Assembly: GCA_944385305.1 (NCBI GenBank)
Contig: CALWWS010000248.1
Coordinates: 1 to 12,769 of the forward strand
Reading direction: 5' to 3'
DNA: 12,769 bases
DNA from: an uncultured Oscillospiraceae bacterium
GTDB lineage: Bacteria > Bacillota > Clostridia > Oscillospirales > Oscillospiraceae
Of this stretch, positions 1-5,584 are shown in pieces (position 1 is the first letter of the stretch; the number at the start of each line of letters is the position of its first letter). The notes beneath the pieces were generated by a model. It ran no database searches, was not told the origin of the DNA, and saw nothing but the letters and a program-made list of their open reading frames with translations. A program made the position numbers and the translations under genes.

Positions 1-55
1 GAAGCATTGCCACAGCAAGGAATGCTCCCCACAGACGCCTGCTTGTTTTCTTCAT
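1..55 (-). CDS. N-terminus of an exported protein, cut by window edge
   Basis: Only the first 18 codons are present. They read MKKTSRRLWGAFLAVAML, a typical signal-peptide start: basic residues K2, K3, R6, R7, then a hydrophobic core. An AGGAGGAG Shine-Dalgarno sequence lies just upstream (about 64-72 on the minus strand) at good spacing from ATG at 55-53, and a plausible minus-strand promoter sits at 149-177. The product is therefore probably secreted or membrane-anchored. Its function cannot be told from this fragment. It diverges from the PadR/DUF2812 operon. Confidence 0.75.
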   Translation of the reverse strand, partial: MKKTSRRLWGAFLAVAML

Positions 56-148
56 GGATTCTCTCCTCCTCTAGTGTTGTATGTATATAAAACAGGGCGC
101 GCACCTGGCAGGCCGCCGGACGCCCCGTCTGTATTTGTTTTCCCGCTT

Positions 149-177
149 TCTATAAAACAAAAATTTCAAATTGACAA
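149..177 (-). promoter_or_regulatory. Sigma-A promoter for the exported protein at the left edge
   Basis: On the minus strand TTGTCA (177-172) and TATAGA (154-149) are separated by exactly 17 bases in an AT-rich stretch. The -35 matches consensus at 5 of 6 positions and the -10 at 4 of 6. Transcription would begin near 142, leaving a leader of about 87 bases before the start codon at 55. The -35 overlaps a TTGACA (171-176) reading the other way. Confidence 0.5.
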
Positions 178-266
178 CAATTGTGCCAACTCAGTTTACC
201 ATTTTATTGGAAAAAATGCAATACTCTTGTGGCCTTTTGCGGTAACTTTCTGAATGTACACTGAAA

Positions 267-317
267 AGGCGGAGCACCCCCACGGGCTTTCCGCCGTCCC
301 AGTCCGCCTGGGTGCTC
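267..317. other. Intergenic structure with two competing stems
   Basis: GAGCACCC (272-279) can pair with GGGTGCTC (310-317). Alternatively AGGCGGA (267-273) can pair with TCCGCCT (303-309). The two pairings cross and share bases 272-273, so they cannot both form as simple nested stems. On the minus strand the first hairpin is followed by CGCCTTTTC, a weak terminator-like tail. It lies between the divergent genes, upstream of both mapped promoters, so it is not in the leader of either as called here. Function unknown. Confidence 0.4.
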
Positions 318-336
318 ACTATAAAAAGCAGCTCCC

Positions 337-365
337 TTGACAACATTGTGTTTCAACATTATAAT
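337..365 (+). promoter_or_regulatory. Consensus sigma-A promoter of the padR-DUF2812 operon
   Basis: TTGACA (337-342) and TATAAT (360-365) both match consensus perfectly and are separated by exactly 17 bases. Transcription should start near 372, giving a leader of about 50 bases to the GTG at 421. Such a strong promoter on a repressor gene fits autorepression through the GATATC elements just downstream. Confidence 0.9.
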
Positions 366-397
366 ATCATTAGGCGATATCACAACGCGATATCGCG
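364..397. promoter_or_regulatory. Probable PadR operator: phased GATATC elements
   Basis: ATATC occurs three times at an exact 13-base period (364-368, 377-381, 390-394). The second and third lie in GATATC palindromes, and the third is inside a perfect 12-base palindrome CGCGATATCGCG (386-397). The elements run from the -10 box across the likely transcription start, where a repressor would block RNA polymerase. PadR proteins commonly bind dyad sites in their own promoters; assigning this site to the adjacent PadR is inference from position. Confidence 0.6.
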
Positions 398-420
398 TTC
401 AGAGGAGAGGAGGGGACTGT

Positions 421-738
421 GTGGGCGACAAGCTGCGGGGACAGCTCACCGAGTCCATGTTCTACGTGCTCATGGCCTTTCTCCGGCGGGACATGTGCGG
501 CACTGACGTGGCGGAATTTGTGGAGCGGCGCACGGGAGGGCGGCTGCACATGGGGCCGGGCACCCTGTACACCCTTCTGGCCAAGTTTCAGGAGGAGGGG
601 CTGCTGCGGGAGACCCAGGTGGAGGGACGCAAGCGTACCTACCACCTCACTGAGAAGGGGCGGCGCGCCTACCGGGAGGAGCTGGAGCGGCTGCGCCGCT
701 GCCTGTCCGACGGAGAGGAGGAGTGGAACAGTCTATGA
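421..738 (+). CDS. PadR-family transcriptional regulator
   Basis: A 105-residue winged-helix repressor of the PadR family. The reading frame is open further upstream (ATG at 337), but that would start inside the promoter. GTG at 421 follows a strong purine-rich ribosome site (AGGAGAGGAGGGG, about 403-415) and gives the normal family N-terminus, with LRGQLTESMFYVLMAFL as the first helices. The family hallmark MGPGTLYTLLAKFQEEGLL is present, followed by the wing (GRKRTYHLTEKG) and a short C-terminal helix used for dimerisation. The stop overlaps the next start as ATGA, so the DUF2812 gene is translationally coupled. It probably represses its own operon; the inducer is unknown. PadR regulators of this kind often sit beside DUF2812 membrane proteins in Firmicutes. 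Confidence 0.92.
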   Translation: MGDKLRGQLTESMFYVLMAFLRRDMCGTDVAEFVERRTGGRLHMGPGTLYTLLAKFQEEGLLRETQVEGRKRTYHLTEKGRRAYREELERLRRCLSDGEEEWNSL

Positions 739-1892
739 GAACCTGGAGAATCATTCCCACCGGCGCCTTTGACATTCCGGCCCTGGAGAGCTGGCTGGAG
801 CGCATGGCGGCCCGGGGGCTCTTTTTCCGGGAGACCCTGGGGCTCTTTGCCCTGTTTTCTCCCGGCGCGCCGGAGCAGGTGCGCATTCATCTGGAGCCTA
901 CCGCCGGGCCGGGCGACCGGGAGGACGGGGAGCTGCGCGCGCTCTATGAGCAGGCGGGCTGGCGCTTTCTGGGGCTGTGGGGGTATCACTTCCACGTCTT
1001 TGCCAGCGCGGATCCGGAGGCCCAGGCCCACACCGACCGGGAGGCCCTGGACTACTCCCTCCGCCGCTTTTTAAAGGGCAGGCTCCTGGGGGGCGCGGGG
1101 CTGGCGGTGTGCAATTTTCTGCTGCTGAGGCTGTACTGGAACAGTATCCACAGCCTGACGGCCGCGGATTTCCGGTATTTCCCCTTTATCTCCATGAGCA
1201 GCCCCGGCTTCTTCCCCTTCCTGCTGGCCGCCGTGGGCTTTTTCCTGCTGGATCTCGCCTATCTCACCGGCCTGGTGCGTCTGATCCGCTACCGGGCCAC
1301 GGCTGCCCGGCCCCGCCGGGGCGGGCGCTGTCCCCCCATCGGCTTTCTCCGGGCGGCGGGCGCGGTGGTTCTGCTCCCCGTGCTGTTCAACACCGCCTTT
1401 TTGTTCCTGGGGCTGGACTACAAACCCTATCCCCTGGAGGGTTCCGGCTTTGTCACTCTGACGGAAATTGAGGGGGATGGGCTCCCCCTGTCGGGGGACT
1501 CCCTTTATAACATGGATTATATCTCCCACAGCGACACTCCCCTCTCCCGGGAGAGCTGGTATTTCCAGCAGTACGCCTCCTTCCCCCAGCACGGGGAGGG
1601 CATCCCCGACGATCTGCCCCGGCTGGAGATCACCGTCCAGCGCTACCTCCTCCCCGGCTTCGCCGCCGGAGTCACAAAGGAGTACACCCACAACTTTTAC
1701 TACGGCCTGGGGGACGGCTATCAGTCGCTCTCCCCTGCCGGTGAATTTGATGAGATCTGGCACTCCCGCGGGGAACGGGGCATGGTGCTCCTCCTGCGCC
1801 GGGACAACACGGTAATGCGGGCGGAATATGTGGGGGAGCAAAATCTGCTGGACCACCTGGACGGCTTTGGGCGCATGTTTGAAAGCCTATAA
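735..1892 (+). CDS. DUF2812 domain membrane protein
   Basis: A 385-residue protein. Residues about 1-105 match the DUF2812 pattern: an opening like RTWRIIPTGAFDIPALESWL, then an aromatic-rich GWRFLGLWGYHFHVF block. Three hydrophobic stretches follow: one at LLGGAGLAVCNFLLLRLYW, one around FFPFLLAAVGFFLLDLAYL, and one around AGAVVLLPVLFNTAFLFLGL. The last ~170 residues are polar and aromatic-rich and probably face outside. Start chosen at ATG 735, which forms an ATGA overlap with padR and lies 13 bases after AGGAGG (716-721); GTG at 723 is in frame but too close to that site. DUF2812 proteins are known mainly as partners of PadR regulators and have no established biochemical role. A sensing or membrane-stress role is only a guess. 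Confidence 0.85.
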   Translation: MRTWRIIPTGAFDIPALESWLERMAARGLFFRETLGLFALFSPGAPEQVRIHLEPTAGPGDREDGELRALYEQAGWRFLGLWGYHFHVFASADPEAQAHTDREALDYSLRRFLKGRLLGGAGLAVCNFLLLRLYWNSIHSLTAADFRYFPFISMSSPGFFPFLLAAVGFFLLDLAYLTGLVRLIRYRATAARPRRGGRCPPIGFLRAAGAVVLLPVLFNTAFLFLGLDYKPYPLEGSGFVTLTEIEGDGLPLSGDSLYNMDYISHSDTPLSRESWYFQQYASFPQHGEGIPDDLPRLEITVQRYLLPGFAAGVTKEYTHNFYYGLGDGYQSLSPAGEFDEIWHSRGERGMVLLLRRDNTVMRAEYVGEQNLLDHLDGFGRMFESL

Positions 1893-1911
1893 TCTATAAT
1901 ATTTTAAATAA

Positions 1912-1941
1912 AGAGAGGCACGCTTTTTTGCGTGCCTCTCT
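1912..1941 (-). terminator. Perfect 12-bp hairpin, terminator reading on minus
   Basis: AGAGAGGCACGC (1912-1923) pairs perfectly with GCGTGCCTCTCT (1930-1941) around a six-T loop. On the minus strand the stem is followed by TTATTTAAAAT, an adequate U-rich tail; on plus it is followed by CTTGCAG, a poor one. It may back up the tRNA-Cys terminator and may also help end the DUF2812 transcript. Confidence 0.6.
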
Positions 1942-2007
1942 CTTGCAGATGCGGCGTACCCCTTGCGGGTGCTTCGCCCGAGCATTTTAAAAGTCCCAGG
2001 ATTCCAT

Positions 2008-2036
2008 AAAAATAACCACACCTGACGGTGTGGTTA
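2008..2036 (-). terminator. Rho-independent terminator after tRNA-Cys
   Basis: TAACCACACC (2013-2022) pairs with GGTGTGGTTA (2027-2036) around a 4-base loop. On the minus strand it is followed by five T residues (2012-2008). It lies 7 bases past the CCA end of tRNA-Cys and ends the Gly-Cys part of the tRNA cluster. Confidence 0.85.
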
Positions 2037-2042
2037 CTTTTA

Positions 2043-2116
2043 TGGAGGCGACACCCAGACTCGAACTGGGGGTGGAGCTTTTGCAGAGCTCTGCCTTACC
2101 ACTTGGCTATGTCGCC
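2043..2116 (-). tRNA. tRNA-Cys(GCA)
   Basis: The minus strand folds as a cloverleaf: acceptor GGCGACA pairs with TGTCGCC, the anticodon loop is CTGCAAA (anticodon GCA), and the T loop is TTCGAGT. The 3' CCA is encoded (2045-2043). It is the last gene of the minus-strand tRNA cluster. A 9-bp inverted repeat, GACAGCGGG/CCCGCTGTC (2122-2130/2143-2151), lies in the spacer to tRNA-Gly and could be a processing stem. Confidence 0.97.
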
Positions 2117-2156
2117 CTATGGACAGCGGGCACGGCTTGGCTCCCGCTGTCGTTTT

Positions 2157-2232
2157 TGGAGCAGGTGACGAGGCTCGAACTCGCTACCTCCACCTTGGCA
2201 AGGTGGCGCTCTACCAGATGAGCTACACCTGC
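2157..2232 (-). tRNA. tRNA-Gly(GCC)
   Basis: Cloverleaf on minus: acceptor GCAGGTG with CACCTGC, anticodon stem CCACC/GGTGG, anticodon loop TTGCCAA (anticodon GCC), and encoded CCA. It lies 45 bases downstream (on minus) of the terminator at 2278-2325, so it either depends on read-through from tRNA-Phe or has a promoter I did not recognise. Confidence 0.97.
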
Positions 2233-2277
2233 GTATCAGCATCCTATGCGGGCTGACCGCAATTGATACACGCGGGG

Positions 2278-2325
2278 AAAAATAAGGGCTTCTCCGGAGG
2301 ATACCTGGAGTATCCTCCGGAGAAG
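2278..2325 (-). terminator. Strong internal terminator after tRNA-Phe
   Basis: CTTCTCCGGAGGATAC (2289-2304) pairs perfectly over 16 bp with 2310-2325 around a 5-base loop. On the minus strand it is followed by CCCTTATTTTT. The stem abuts the CCA end of tRNA-Phe, so it may both terminate and help 3' processing. It splits the cluster into Val-Asp-Phe and Gly-Cys. Confidence 0.8.
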
Positions 2326-2401
2326 TGGTGCCTCCGGCCGGAATCGAACCAGCGACACGGGGATTTTCAGTCCCCTGCTCTACCAACTGAGCTACAGAGG
2401 C
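2326..2401 (-). tRNA. tRNA-Phe(GAA)
   Basis: Cloverleaf on minus: acceptor GCCTCTG with CGGAGGC (one G-U pair), anticodon stem GGGGA/TCCCC with loop CTGAAAA (anticodon GAA), T loop TTCGATT, CCA encoded. It is separated from tRNA-Asp by only 3 bases, so the two are surely co-transcribed. Confidence 0.97.
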
Positions 2402-2404
2402 AAA

Positions 2405-2481
<77 letters not shown>

Positions 2482-2515
2482 AGACGGTAGGGGGTTGAGA
2501 GAACCGCTTTGCGGC

Positions 2516-2591
2516 TGGTGGGAACAACAGGGCTCGAACCTGTGACATCATGCTTGTAAGGCATGCGCTCTCCCAGCTGAGCTATGCTCCC
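2516..2591 (-). tRNA. tRNA-Val(TAC)
   Basis: Cloverleaf on minus: acceptor GGGAGCA with TGTTCCC, anticodon stem CATGC/GCATG with loop CTTACAA (anticodon TAC), T loop TTCGAGC, CCA encoded. It is the first gene of the cluster, about 25 bases after the predicted transcription start. Confidence 0.97.
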
Positions 2592-2623
2592 TCATTCGCG
2601 CTTTCAGTGAAGCAGCGAAGGTT

Positions 2624-2652
2624 ATTATACTAAAACCCCTTCCGATTGTCAA
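2624..2652 (-). promoter_or_regulatory. Consensus promoter of the tRNA cluster
   Basis: On minus, TTGACA (2652-2647) and TATAAT (2629-2624) are both perfect and 17 bases apart. The -35 begins only 30 bases past the hslO stop, with no terminator between, so hslO read-through could also feed the tRNA genes. Confidence 0.92.
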
Positions 2653-2681
2653 CCACTAAATCCATCTTTTTCTGATTTTTC

Positions 2682-3560
2682 TCAAAGACCCGCCAAAAGG
2701 GCCTCCAGCTCCTCTTTGGAGTAGGTGTACACCTTGTCGCAGAACTGGCAGGTGAGCTCCGCCCGGCCCTGCTCCCGGATGAGGGACTCCAGCTCCTCCC
2801 GGCCCATGCTGATGAGGGCGCGGGTCACCCGCTCCCGGCTGCAGTAGCAGCGGTACTCCACCGGCTCCTGAGAGAGCACCTCCAGCTCAAACTCGGAGAG
2901 CACCTGCTCCACCAGCTCCCGGGCGCTCTTCCCGCTGCGCAGGGCCTCGGTCACCGGGCCAACCTTCTCAATGCCCCGCTCAATGGCGCTGATGGCCGCC
3001 TCGTCCGCTCCGGGAAGCAGCTGGATGAGATAGCCCCCGGCGCAGGCCACCGACTGGTCCACGTCCACCAGCACTCCCAGGGCGCAGGCGGTGGGGATCT
3101 GCTCGCTCTCGGCAAAGTAGGAGGTAATATCCTCCGCAATCTCCCCGGAGACCAGGGGGACGGTGCCCACGTAGGGCTCCTTCATCTGCATGTCCTTGAT
3201 CACCGTCAGGGAGCCGGGCAGGCCCACAGCGCTGCCCACATCCAGCTTGGCAGGGCCCTTGAGGGGCAGCTCCACCGCCGGATTGACCACATAGCCCCGG
3301 GCGTTGCCCCCGCTGTCCGACACCGCGGTGATTCCGCCCAGAGGACCCTCCCCCTTGATGCGCAGGGTGACCGAGCCGTTCTCCTCCTTGAGCTGGTTGC
3401 CCATCATGGAGCAGGCCATGAGGGCCCGCCCCAGGGCGGCGGTGGCTACGGGCAGGGTTTTGTGGATCTGCCGGGCCCGCTCCACCATACCGGCGGCGGT
3501 GATGGCCGAGGCCTTTACCGCCGCATTCTTTGCCAAAACGCGAATGATCTCATCCGCCAT
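2682..3560 (-). CDS. hslO: Hsp33 redox-activated chaperone
   Basis: A 292-residue cytoplasmic holdase of normal family length. Hsp33 is inactive when its C-terminal zinc site is reduced; oxidation releases zinc, forms disulfides and exposes a client-binding surface that protects unfolding proteins. The four zinc ligands are all present: CYC at residues 238-240 (RCYCSRERV) and CQFC at 271-274 (LTCQFCDKVY). The N-terminal core has family blocks such as GRALMACSMMGNQLK, RIKGEGPLGGI and GNARGYVVNP. ATG 3560 lies 1 base past the methyltransferase stop, with an AAGGA ribosome site inside that gene's end, so it is the last gene of a three-gene operon. The tRNA promoter follows directly. Confidence 0.97.
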   Translation of the reverse strand: MADEIIRVLAKNAAVKASAITAAGMVERARQIHKTLPVATAALGRALMACSMMGNQLKEENGSVTLRIKGEGPLGGITAVSDSGGNARGYVVNPAVELPLKGPAKLDVGSAVGLPGSLTVIKDMQMKEPYVGTVPLVSGEIAEDITSYFAESEQIPTACALGVLVDVDQSVACAGGYLIQLLPGADEAAISAIERGIEKVGPVTEALRSGKSARELVEQVLSEFELEVLSQEPVEYRCYCSRERVTRALISMGREELESLIREQGRAELTCQFCDKVYTYSKEELEALLAGL

Positions 3561-3561
3561 G

Positions 3562-4311
3562 TCACTTGAATTCCTTTCTCGCCGCGTAGAATACCCGGCC
3601 CTCCCCGGGCCGGGGGGCGCGCAGCTTCAGCTCCCCGTAGCGCCGGATCTGCCTAAAGCCCGCCCGGCGCAGCATGTCCAGCAGCTCCTCGTCCCGGTAG
3701 TCAAACTCCTCATGCTCCTCCTGCCGGCGGCTCCAGCGGCCGTCCGCCTCCCGCAGGAAGATATCCATCCCGTAGGTGCACACCCGCCGCCGGGGGGCGT
3801 ACTCCGCCCGCCAGACGCAGTAGGCGTCCTCCCCCTCGTCCAGGAAGATCTGCCCGTCCAGCCCCATCAGCTTCTCCGGGGTGTTTACATCGAAGAGAAA
3901 CAGTCCCCCGGGCATGAGAAACAGGTGCACCCGCTGGAAGGCCCGGGCCAGATCCCGGGGGCGGGTCACATAGTTGACGCTGTCCAGGCAGCACACGCAG
4001 GCGTCGATGGTGCCGTAGAGATCCAGCTGCTCCATGGACTGGTGGAGAAAGATGGGCTTCTCCCCCTCCACATCCCGGCACTTCTCCGAGGCCAGGGCCA
4101 GCATCTCCTCCGAGCAGTCGGCCCCGATCATCTCGTAGCCCCGGCGGGCCAGTTCCAGCGTCAGACTGCCCGTGCCGCAGGCCAGATCCAGCACGGTGCG
4201 GATGGGAATGGAGGCGCGGGCAAAGTGCTTTTCCACATAGTCCGCCCAGCGGGGGGAGTCCACGTCGGCGGTAAACTGGTCGTAGCACGCCGCCAGATAC
4301 TCATACGCCAT
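3562..4311 (-). CDS. Class I SAM-dependent methyltransferase
   Basis: A 249-residue soluble methyltransferase. SAM-binding motif I, VLDLACGTGSLTLELARRG, is at about residues 40-58 and is followed by the acidic strand-2 loop MIGADCSEEML (about 61-71). CLDSVNYV and the post-motif block MPGGLFLFDVNTPEKL complete the fold. The N-terminal MAYEYLAACYDQFTADVD resembles the YqeM-like group of Firmicutes. The substrate cannot be read from sequence. It overlaps the upstream yerC-like gene by 11 bases (ribosome site AAGGAGAGG inside that gene) and sits 1 base from hslO, so all three are translated together. It has no signal peptide or membrane segment. Confidence 0.9.
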   Translation of the reverse strand: MAYEYLAACYDQFTADVDSPRWADYVEKHFARASIPIRTVLDLACGTGSLTLELARRGYEMIGADCSEEMLALASEKCRDVEGEKPIFLHQSMEQLDLYGTIDACVCCLDSVNYVTRPRDLARAFQRVHLFLMPGGLFLFDVNTPEKLMGLDGQIFLDEGEDAYCVWRAEYAPRRRVCTYGMDIFLREADGRWSRRQEEHEEFDYRDEELLDMLRRAGFRQIRRYGELKLRAPRPGEGRVFYAARKEFK

Positions 4312-4609
4312 GCCCGCCCAGCCTCTCCTTCACCCGGGGCAGCACCGCCCGGTAGCCGTCCGCCCCGTACTGCAAAGCCCGGTTGACCCGGCTGATGGTG
4401 GCGCTGGAGGCCCCGGTGCGCTCCAGAATGTCGTTGTAGATCATGCCCTCGGACAGGAGCATGGCCACCTCCATGCGCTGCTCCATGGCCCGCAGCTCTG
4501 CCACGGTACACAGATCGGAGAGGAAGCGCCGGCACTCCTCCAGATTCTCCAGGGAGAGAATCGCCTGATACAGGGCCTCATCCCGCCCCGGCTTCTCGTT
4601 TTTCGTCAT
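4301..4609 (-). CDS. YerC/YecD-type TrpR-related regulator
   Basis: A 102-residue protein of the TrpR-superfamily YerC/YecD group. The conserved N-terminal pattern (ALYQAILSL, then EECRRFLSDLCTVAELRAMEQR) is followed by a helix-turn-helix at about residues 56-79 (MIYNDILERTGASSATISRV). It should bind DNA as a dimer; its regulon is unknown. Start taken as ATG 4609 after GGGAGGG (about 4622-4628). ATG 4633 is also in frame and would add eight residues of low-complexity MTGGTGAA. It opens the operon with the methyltransferase and hslO and lies behind the promoter at 4656-4684. Confidence 0.88.
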   Translation of the reverse strand: MTKNEKPGRDEALYQAILSLENLEECRRFLSDLCTVAELRAMEQRMEVAMLLSEGMIYNDILERTGASSATISRVNRALQYGADGYRAVLPRVKERLGGHGV

Positions 4610-4655
4610 GGCCGCGCCCGTCCCTCCCGTCATTTTTCCCGGAAACACAACTTAT

Positions 4656-4684
4656 ATTTTACCAAAGTGAAGTATGAAAGTAAA
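4656..4684 (-). promoter_or_regulatory. Promoter of the yerC-methyltransferase-hslO operon
   Basis: On minus, TTTACT (4684-4679) and TAAAAT (4661-4656) are separated by 17 bases, matching consensus at 4 of 6 and 5 of 6 positions. This is the only AT-rich stretch in the 143-base divergent region between 4609 and 4753. No clear promoter was found here for the plus-strand gene. Confidence 0.6.
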
Positions 4685-4752
4685 CCCAATTTTTCACCGA
4701 TTTTGCCCCGCGGCATAGGCTGGAGAGAGAAACCGGAAGGGAGGCGCTGCGT

Positions 4753-5475
4753 ATGACCCACAGCCCGACGGCCCCGCGGCCTGTGCAGATTGAGGAGGGG
4801 GTGCACAGACAGACCCTGGCCTGGGAGGGGGAACCGGCGCTGGAGCTGGAGCTGCGCTGGCCCAGGCTGCCCGAGCAGACCCCGGCTCTGCGGCGGATCA
4901 ACCGCTATTACCGGAAGACGGTGCAGCAGTGGCGGGAGCGCTGGCAGACCGACCTGCTCCGGCAGGCCGGGGTGTCCCTCCAGGCCGCCCGGCAGGCCAG
5001 CCGCCCCTTCACCCCCTGGCGGGCGGAGCTGACCTGGCGCGTCACCTGGCAGGGGGACGGCCTGCTCAGCCTGTACGCCGACGCGGTGGAGCAGACCCCC
5101 GGCCGGCGGCCCTTCACTGTGCGCCGGGGGGACACCTGGGAGCTCGCCTCGGGCACCCCCTGCACCCTGCCCTCCCTCTTTCCGCCCCATACCCTCTGGC
5201 GGCGGCAGATCCTGGCGGCGGTAGAGAAACAGATCCGCGCCGCCCTGGCCGCCGGGGAGAGCAGCTTTTATGAGGGGTGGGAAAAGCGCCTGGCCACCTG
5301 CTTTGACCCGGATCGCTTTTACCTTACAGAGGATCAAATCTGCGTCTTTTATCCCCTCTTCTCCATCGCCCCCTTTGCCGAGGGGATCCCCTGCTTCTCC
5401 CTCCCCCGCCCTGACCGCCCGGCGGGGGAAATAGCAAAAAGAACAGATAAAAATTTGGAAAAGAAATCATTTTAA
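4753..5475 (+). CDS. DUF3298/RsiV-like domain protein, soluble
   Basis: A 240-residue protein whose second half matches the DUF3298 domain (C-terminal domain of the anti-sigma factor RsiV and of PdaC-type proteins). The clearest motif is FYLTEDQICVFYPLFSIAPF followed by AEGIPCFSLP (about residues 192-221), the characteristic domain end. TPALRRINRYYRK (about 43-55) and the Tyr/Trp-rich strands between are also in keeping. Unlike RsiV there is no transmembrane segment or signal peptide, so the protein appears cytoplasmic. A basic tail (KRTDKNLEKKSF) follows the domain. GGGAGG (about 4739-4744) precedes ATG 4753. No linked sigma factor is in the window. Function unknown; I would not call it an anti-sigma factor. 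Confidence 0.75.
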   Translation: MTHSPTAPRPVQIEEGVHRQTLAWEGEPALELELRWPRLPEQTPALRRINRYYRKTVQQWRERWQTDLLRQAGVSLQAARQASRPFTPWRAELTWRVTWQGDGLLSLYADAVEQTPGRRPFTVRRGDTWELASGTPCTLPSLFPPHTLWRRQILAAVEKQIRAALAAGESSFYEGWEKRLATCFDPDRFYLTEDQICVFYPLFSIAPFAEGIPCFSLPRPDRPAGEIAKRTDKNLEKKSF

Positions 5476-5499
5476 TTTCAAAAAATGTAAAATATTTTC

Positions 5500-5528
5500 T
5501 TGCAAGGGGGAGGCCAATCGGATATAAT
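5500..5528 (+). promoter_or_regulatory. purA promoter
   Basis: TTGCAA (5500-5505) and a perfect TATAAT (5523-5528) are 17 bases apart. The start would be near 5535, giving a 50-base leader. The ribosome site AGGAGG (5572-5577) is 7 bases before the ATG. No riboswitch-like fold was found in this short leader. Confidence 0.8.
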
Positions 5529-5584
5529 ATCCGCGTCCGTGGGAAAAGGCCAATGCGCGAATCCCCGCGGCAGGAGGCAACTAT

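Noticed and set aside
1887..1985. 32-codon minus-strand ORF (MLGRSTRKGYAAS...)
   Set aside because: Weak ribosome site, overlaps the DUF2812 gene end and contains a terminator hairpin; kept only as part of a low-interest finding.
5402..5428. CCCCCGCC/GGCGGGGG inverted repeat near the end of the DUF3298 gene
   Set aside because: It lies inside the coding region and lacks a T run on either strand, so it is not a convincing terminator.
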